A stretch of DNA of 9,541 bases, from NCBI GenBank assembly GCA_913062745.1, contig CAJXXJ010000098.1:1-9541 (forward strand), read 5' to 3'. Shown here in pieces: positions 7,668 to 9,541 of this stretch; the stretch's first letter is position 1, and every line of letters begins with the position of its first letter. A program made the position numbers and the translations under genes. The DNA is from an uncultured Phaeodactylibacter sp. (GTDB lineage Bacteria > Bacteroidota > Bacteroidia > Chitinophagales > Saprospiraceae). The notes under the pieces were generated by a model that was not told the DNA's origin, searched no databases, and saw only the letters and a list, made by a program, of their open reading frames with translations.

Positions 7668-8744
7668 TTACTGCTCCACCACCCGTTTGTCGATGTAATC
7701 AGAATTGAGCAGGCTGAGCGCTCCCATGTATTTAAGCTGGAAGGACAACTTGTCGCCTACCTGATAGTCCGGGCTCTTGGTACCCAGGTCTACCACGAGC
7801 ATATCCGAACTGGCATTCACAATCTCGATGCTGTCATCTTCCGGAATCAGATAGTCCACGGAAATATCGAGCGTACCAATATCCAATATAGCCCGGTAGG
7901 ATTCTTTACCATAGTCCTCCTCGTCCACTTCAAAGACGTCTCCGGAAGGGTTGGAAGCCATTACGCCGATCGGCACCTTGGGCTTCTTGGTGATTTCAAT
8001 GATTTCGGTGTAAAGCCGCAGCACATCCGGCTTCATCGCCTCGATGGGTTTTTCTTCGAACAGGTCTACCCCGAAGTACAGCGTTTCGCCTATGCGAAAA
8101 TGGTTGATGCCTTTGGGCACCTGTGAGCGGAACAACAACGGCAGCACAACGGAAGTACCACCGGTAATCCAGGGGATTTTCTGGTTAAATTTCGCCTCGA
8201 TCAGCTGCTTGTAGAGGTTGAGCTGAATGAGTTTATCTTCAGAGGGCATGACGCCGTGCAGGCAGTTGAGGTTGGAGCCGATGGCCACGACCTCAATATT
8301 GGGCAGCTCAAATATTTTTTCGTAAAACTCCATCAGGTGCTCGCCCATAATGCCTTCGCGCAGGTCGCCCAGCTCGATCATAATGGTGACCCGGTGCGTT
8401 TTGCCCTGCCGCTGCGCTTCTTCGGAAAGCAGTTTGATGGTGGAGCTTTCCGAATTGAAGCTGACATCTGCGTAGCGGACGACATTTTCTATTTCCCCCA
8501 TAGCCGGCGGCTTGATGTAGACCGTCTGCACATTGGAGTCGAGGTTTTTGATGGTGGCCAAATTGGCGATGCGGCTGTCGCAAACCTCCCGGATGCCCAG
8601 GTTGATCACTTCGCGCAGGTAGTCTTCATTACCGCACAACAGCTTGGTGACAATCGCCCAGTCAATATTGTGCCGCTTGAAGATATTATCCAGATAATCG
8701 TAGTTGTGCTTGAGATGGCTTCGATTTAAGGTCAAATAGGCCAT
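7668..8744 (-). CDS. Alanine/ornithine racemase-family PLP enzyme (Orr-like)
   Basis: The product is a 358-residue fold-type III PLP enzyme, predicted to interconvert L- and D-forms of an amino acid. It resembles clostridial ornithine racemase (COG3457 type) along its length, more than classical Alr. The Schiff-base lysine is K34 in WAIVTKLLCGN. Other shared landmarks are CDSRIANL, YADVSFNSE, IELGDLREG, GSNLNCLHG, ITGGTSVVLPLL, HFRIGETLYFG, and NASSDMLVVDLG near the C-terminus. The N-terminal MAYLTLNRSHLKHNYDYL corresponds to the family start, supporting ATG 8744. There is no Shine-Dalgarno; the region before it is A-rich. A plausible promoter lies about 145 bases upstream. Substrate is uncertain: ornithine, alanine, lysine, arginine or broad. 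It is the second of two racemase-superfamily genes in a row on this strand. Confidence 0.88.
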   Translation of the reverse strand: MAYLTLNRSHLKHNYDYLDNIFKRHNIDWAIVTKLLCGNEDYLREVINLGIREVCDSRIANLATIKNLDSNVQTVYIKPPAMGEIENVVRYADVSFNSESSTIKLLSEEAQRQGKTHRVTIMIELGDLREGIMGEHLMEFYEKIFELPNIEVVAIGSNLNCLHGVMPSEDKLIQLNLYKQLIEAKFNQKIPWITGGTSVVLPLLFRSQVPKGINHFRIGETLYFGVDLFEEKPIEAMKPDVLRLYTEIIEITKKPKVPIGVMASNPSGDVFEVDEEDYGKESYRAILDIGTLDISVDYLIPEDDSIEIVNASSDMLVVDLGTKSPDYQVGDKLSFQLKYMGALSLLNSDYIDKRVVEQ

Positions 8745-8949
8745 TATAGTGAGTTGTAGTTAAGCCGTGTACAGGTCCGTCGGGCGGTACAAACAGCTTT
8801 AAATGGTATTCCTTTGGTTTTAAAAAAAGTTTGTGCTTATCGTTAGCAGTAAGGGGTATTCGTTAGTCTGTCTAAAAGACAAAACTTCAAAGTTAAACAA
8901 TCTGCTATACATTAGCAACACATCCGCAGTCATGTGGTTGTCAGCACTC
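8745..8949 (-). promoter_or_regulatory. Intergenic leader of the Orr-like gene
   Basis: This 205-base gap between the two racemase-like genes is AT-rich compared with its flanks. Besides the predicted promoter at 8888-8919 it would give the downstream mRNA a leader of about 135 bases. A small inverted repeat, TGTAC/GTACA, lies at 8768-8772 and 8787-8791, about 25 bases before the start codon. The stem is only 5 bp, so a regulatory role is uncertain. I see no coding frame and no clear intrinsic terminator for the upstream alr. Confidence 0.4.
8888..8919 (-). promoter_or_regulatory. Predicted Bacteroidota-type promoter for the Orr-like gene
   Basis: On the minus strand TAACTTTG (8888-8895) is an exact match to the Bacteroidota primary-sigma -7 consensus TAnnTTTG. 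A -33-like GTTG (8916-8919) sits 20 bases upstream, within the usual 19-21 spacing; consensus is TTTG, so three of four bases match. Transcription would start near 8881. This indicates that the Orr-like gene can be transcribed independently of the upstream alr. Confidence 0.6.
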
Positions 8950-9541
8950 TTAGTCCACTACCTCACGGGGTATATCGAGGGGAAGCCGCGTCAGTAGCTC
9001 GTAGTTCACCTGATTAGAAAACTCTCCGAAGGAAGCAACCGATAATTCGAGCTCGCCCTGATGCCCGATGATGACCACTTCGTCGCCGCGCTGCACCTCA
9101 TCCAGTTGGGATACATCCACCGTGATGGCATTCATATTTACCATACCGATGACGCCCACCCGCTTACCATGGATGAGCACCCGCCCGGCGTTGCTGAGCG
9201 AGCGGCTGAAGCCGTGGCCATAGCCGATTGGTACGGTAGCGATTTTCATTTCTTCGTTAGCGAGGTAAGAAGTGCCGTAGCCCACGTACTCACCGGTTTT
9301 CACCGTTTTGGTATCCATCACCTGACTGGTCCAGGAGAGCAGGCGTTTCAGGTGGTTGCCTTCGCATTCCTCCCGGCTGTTGAACTCAATGAGCGTTTCC
9401 TGGCTGGGCCAAAACCCGTAGTTCAGGATACCGATGCGCGTCATATCCATGCGGGTAGGGGGGTAGCGCATAGCAGCAGCGGAGCAGGCCGTGTGGCAGT
9501 GGTTAGGTTTCAGCCCCTGGCTCAGGAACCACTTTTTGATG
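8950..9541 (-). CDS. alr: Alanine racemase, C-terminal part (5' end beyond the window)
   Basis: The frame is open to the window edge, so 196 codons plus the stop (8950-8952) are visible; an internal ATG at 9471 is not the true start. Alr makes D-alanine for peptidoglycan. Visible landmarks are CSAAAMRYPPTRMDMTRIGILNYG arranged as in Alr at the end of the barrel, where N/C-SAA and D-x-x-R-x-G are conserved. They are followed by the C-terminal beta domain with VPIGYGHGFSR, GRVLIHG and VGMVNMNAITVDVS. The tyrosine of GYGHG (9220-9222) is the expected second catalytic base. Two positions differ from the usual pattern: GY(A/G)DG has histidine (9214-9216), and the usual CMD segment reads VNMNA. The PLP lysine lies outside the window. 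In many Bacteroidota alr is fused to murF; that cannot be judged here. Confidence 0.88.
   Translation of the reverse strand, partial: IKKWFLSQGLKPNHCHTACSAAAMRYPPTRMDMTRIGILNYGFWPSQETLIEFNSREECEGNHLKRLLSWTSQVMDTKTVKTGEYVGYGTSYLANEEMKIATVPIGYGHGFSRSLSNAGRVLIHGKRVGVIGMVNMNAITVDVSQLDEVQRGDEVVIIGHQGELELSVASFGEFSNQVNYELLTRLPLDIPREVVD

Noticed and set aside
8256..8729. Plus-strand frame of 157 codons opposite the Orr-like gene
   Set aside because: The minus strand has a full-length racemase-family protein with its PLP lysine, so this is a shadow.

Overview
The window looks like a metagenome-type contig from a moderately GC-rich (about 55-60%) Bacteroidota, most plausibly Saprospiria (Lewinella/Haliscomenobacter-like). 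Four things support this. Two neighbouring secreted proteins carry C-terminal type IX secretion (T9SS) sorting domains, one type B (CHU_C-like) and one type A. The first also has the 41-residue 'CNPxDTG...GCDSL' repeats typical of adhesin-like proteins in that group. Starts mostly lack a strong Shine-Dalgarno. One intergenic region has a good match to the Bacteroidota promoter (TTG-N20-TAnnTTTG). The taxon is inferred; there is no rRNA or other marker gene.

Layout. Positions 1-2928 form one open frame made of two unrelated parts. The first ~200 bases (about 45% GC by hand count) encode the C-terminal half of a response-regulator receiver domain. From ~211 the frame becomes a GC-rich, cysteine-rich, repeat-containing surface protein ending in a T9SS type B domain. 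The receiver part would be cytoplasmic and the rest exported, so the join is most likely an assembly or read chimera, less likely a real rearrangement. Positions 2990-4240 encode a signal-peptide-bearing zinc metallopeptidase (HELGHGLGF) with a type A sorting domain. It is followed 17 bases later by a 42-residue single-span membrane protein (4258-4386). On the minus strand, 4394-5701 encodes an MFS transporter of the UMF1/Atg22-like family.

Divergent from the transporter is a tight two-gene plus-strand unit, rimK (5831-6706) and a succinylglutamate desuccinylase/aspartoacylase-type M14 metalloenzyme (6710-7663), separated by 3 bases. It converges, with a 4-base gap, on two minus-strand genes of the fold-type III PLP racemase superfamily. 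These are an ornithine/alanine racemase-like protein of the Orr type (7668-8744) and, 205 bp upstream of it, the C-terminal part of an alanine racemase (8950-9541, 5' end cut off by the window edge).

How the genes may work together. The first block is an export and surface set: adhesin, secreted protease and small membrane protein. The second combines amino-acid ligation (RimK, which adds glutamate), hydrolysis of N-acyl amino-acid bonds (M14 family) and amino-acid racemisation (two racemases). A shared role in building and trimming glutamyl or D-amino-acid-containing products is an attractive inference but is not shown by the sequence. I see no CRISPR array, tRNA, rRNA, insertion sequence or phage gene. 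No stretch over 300 bases lacks a gene.
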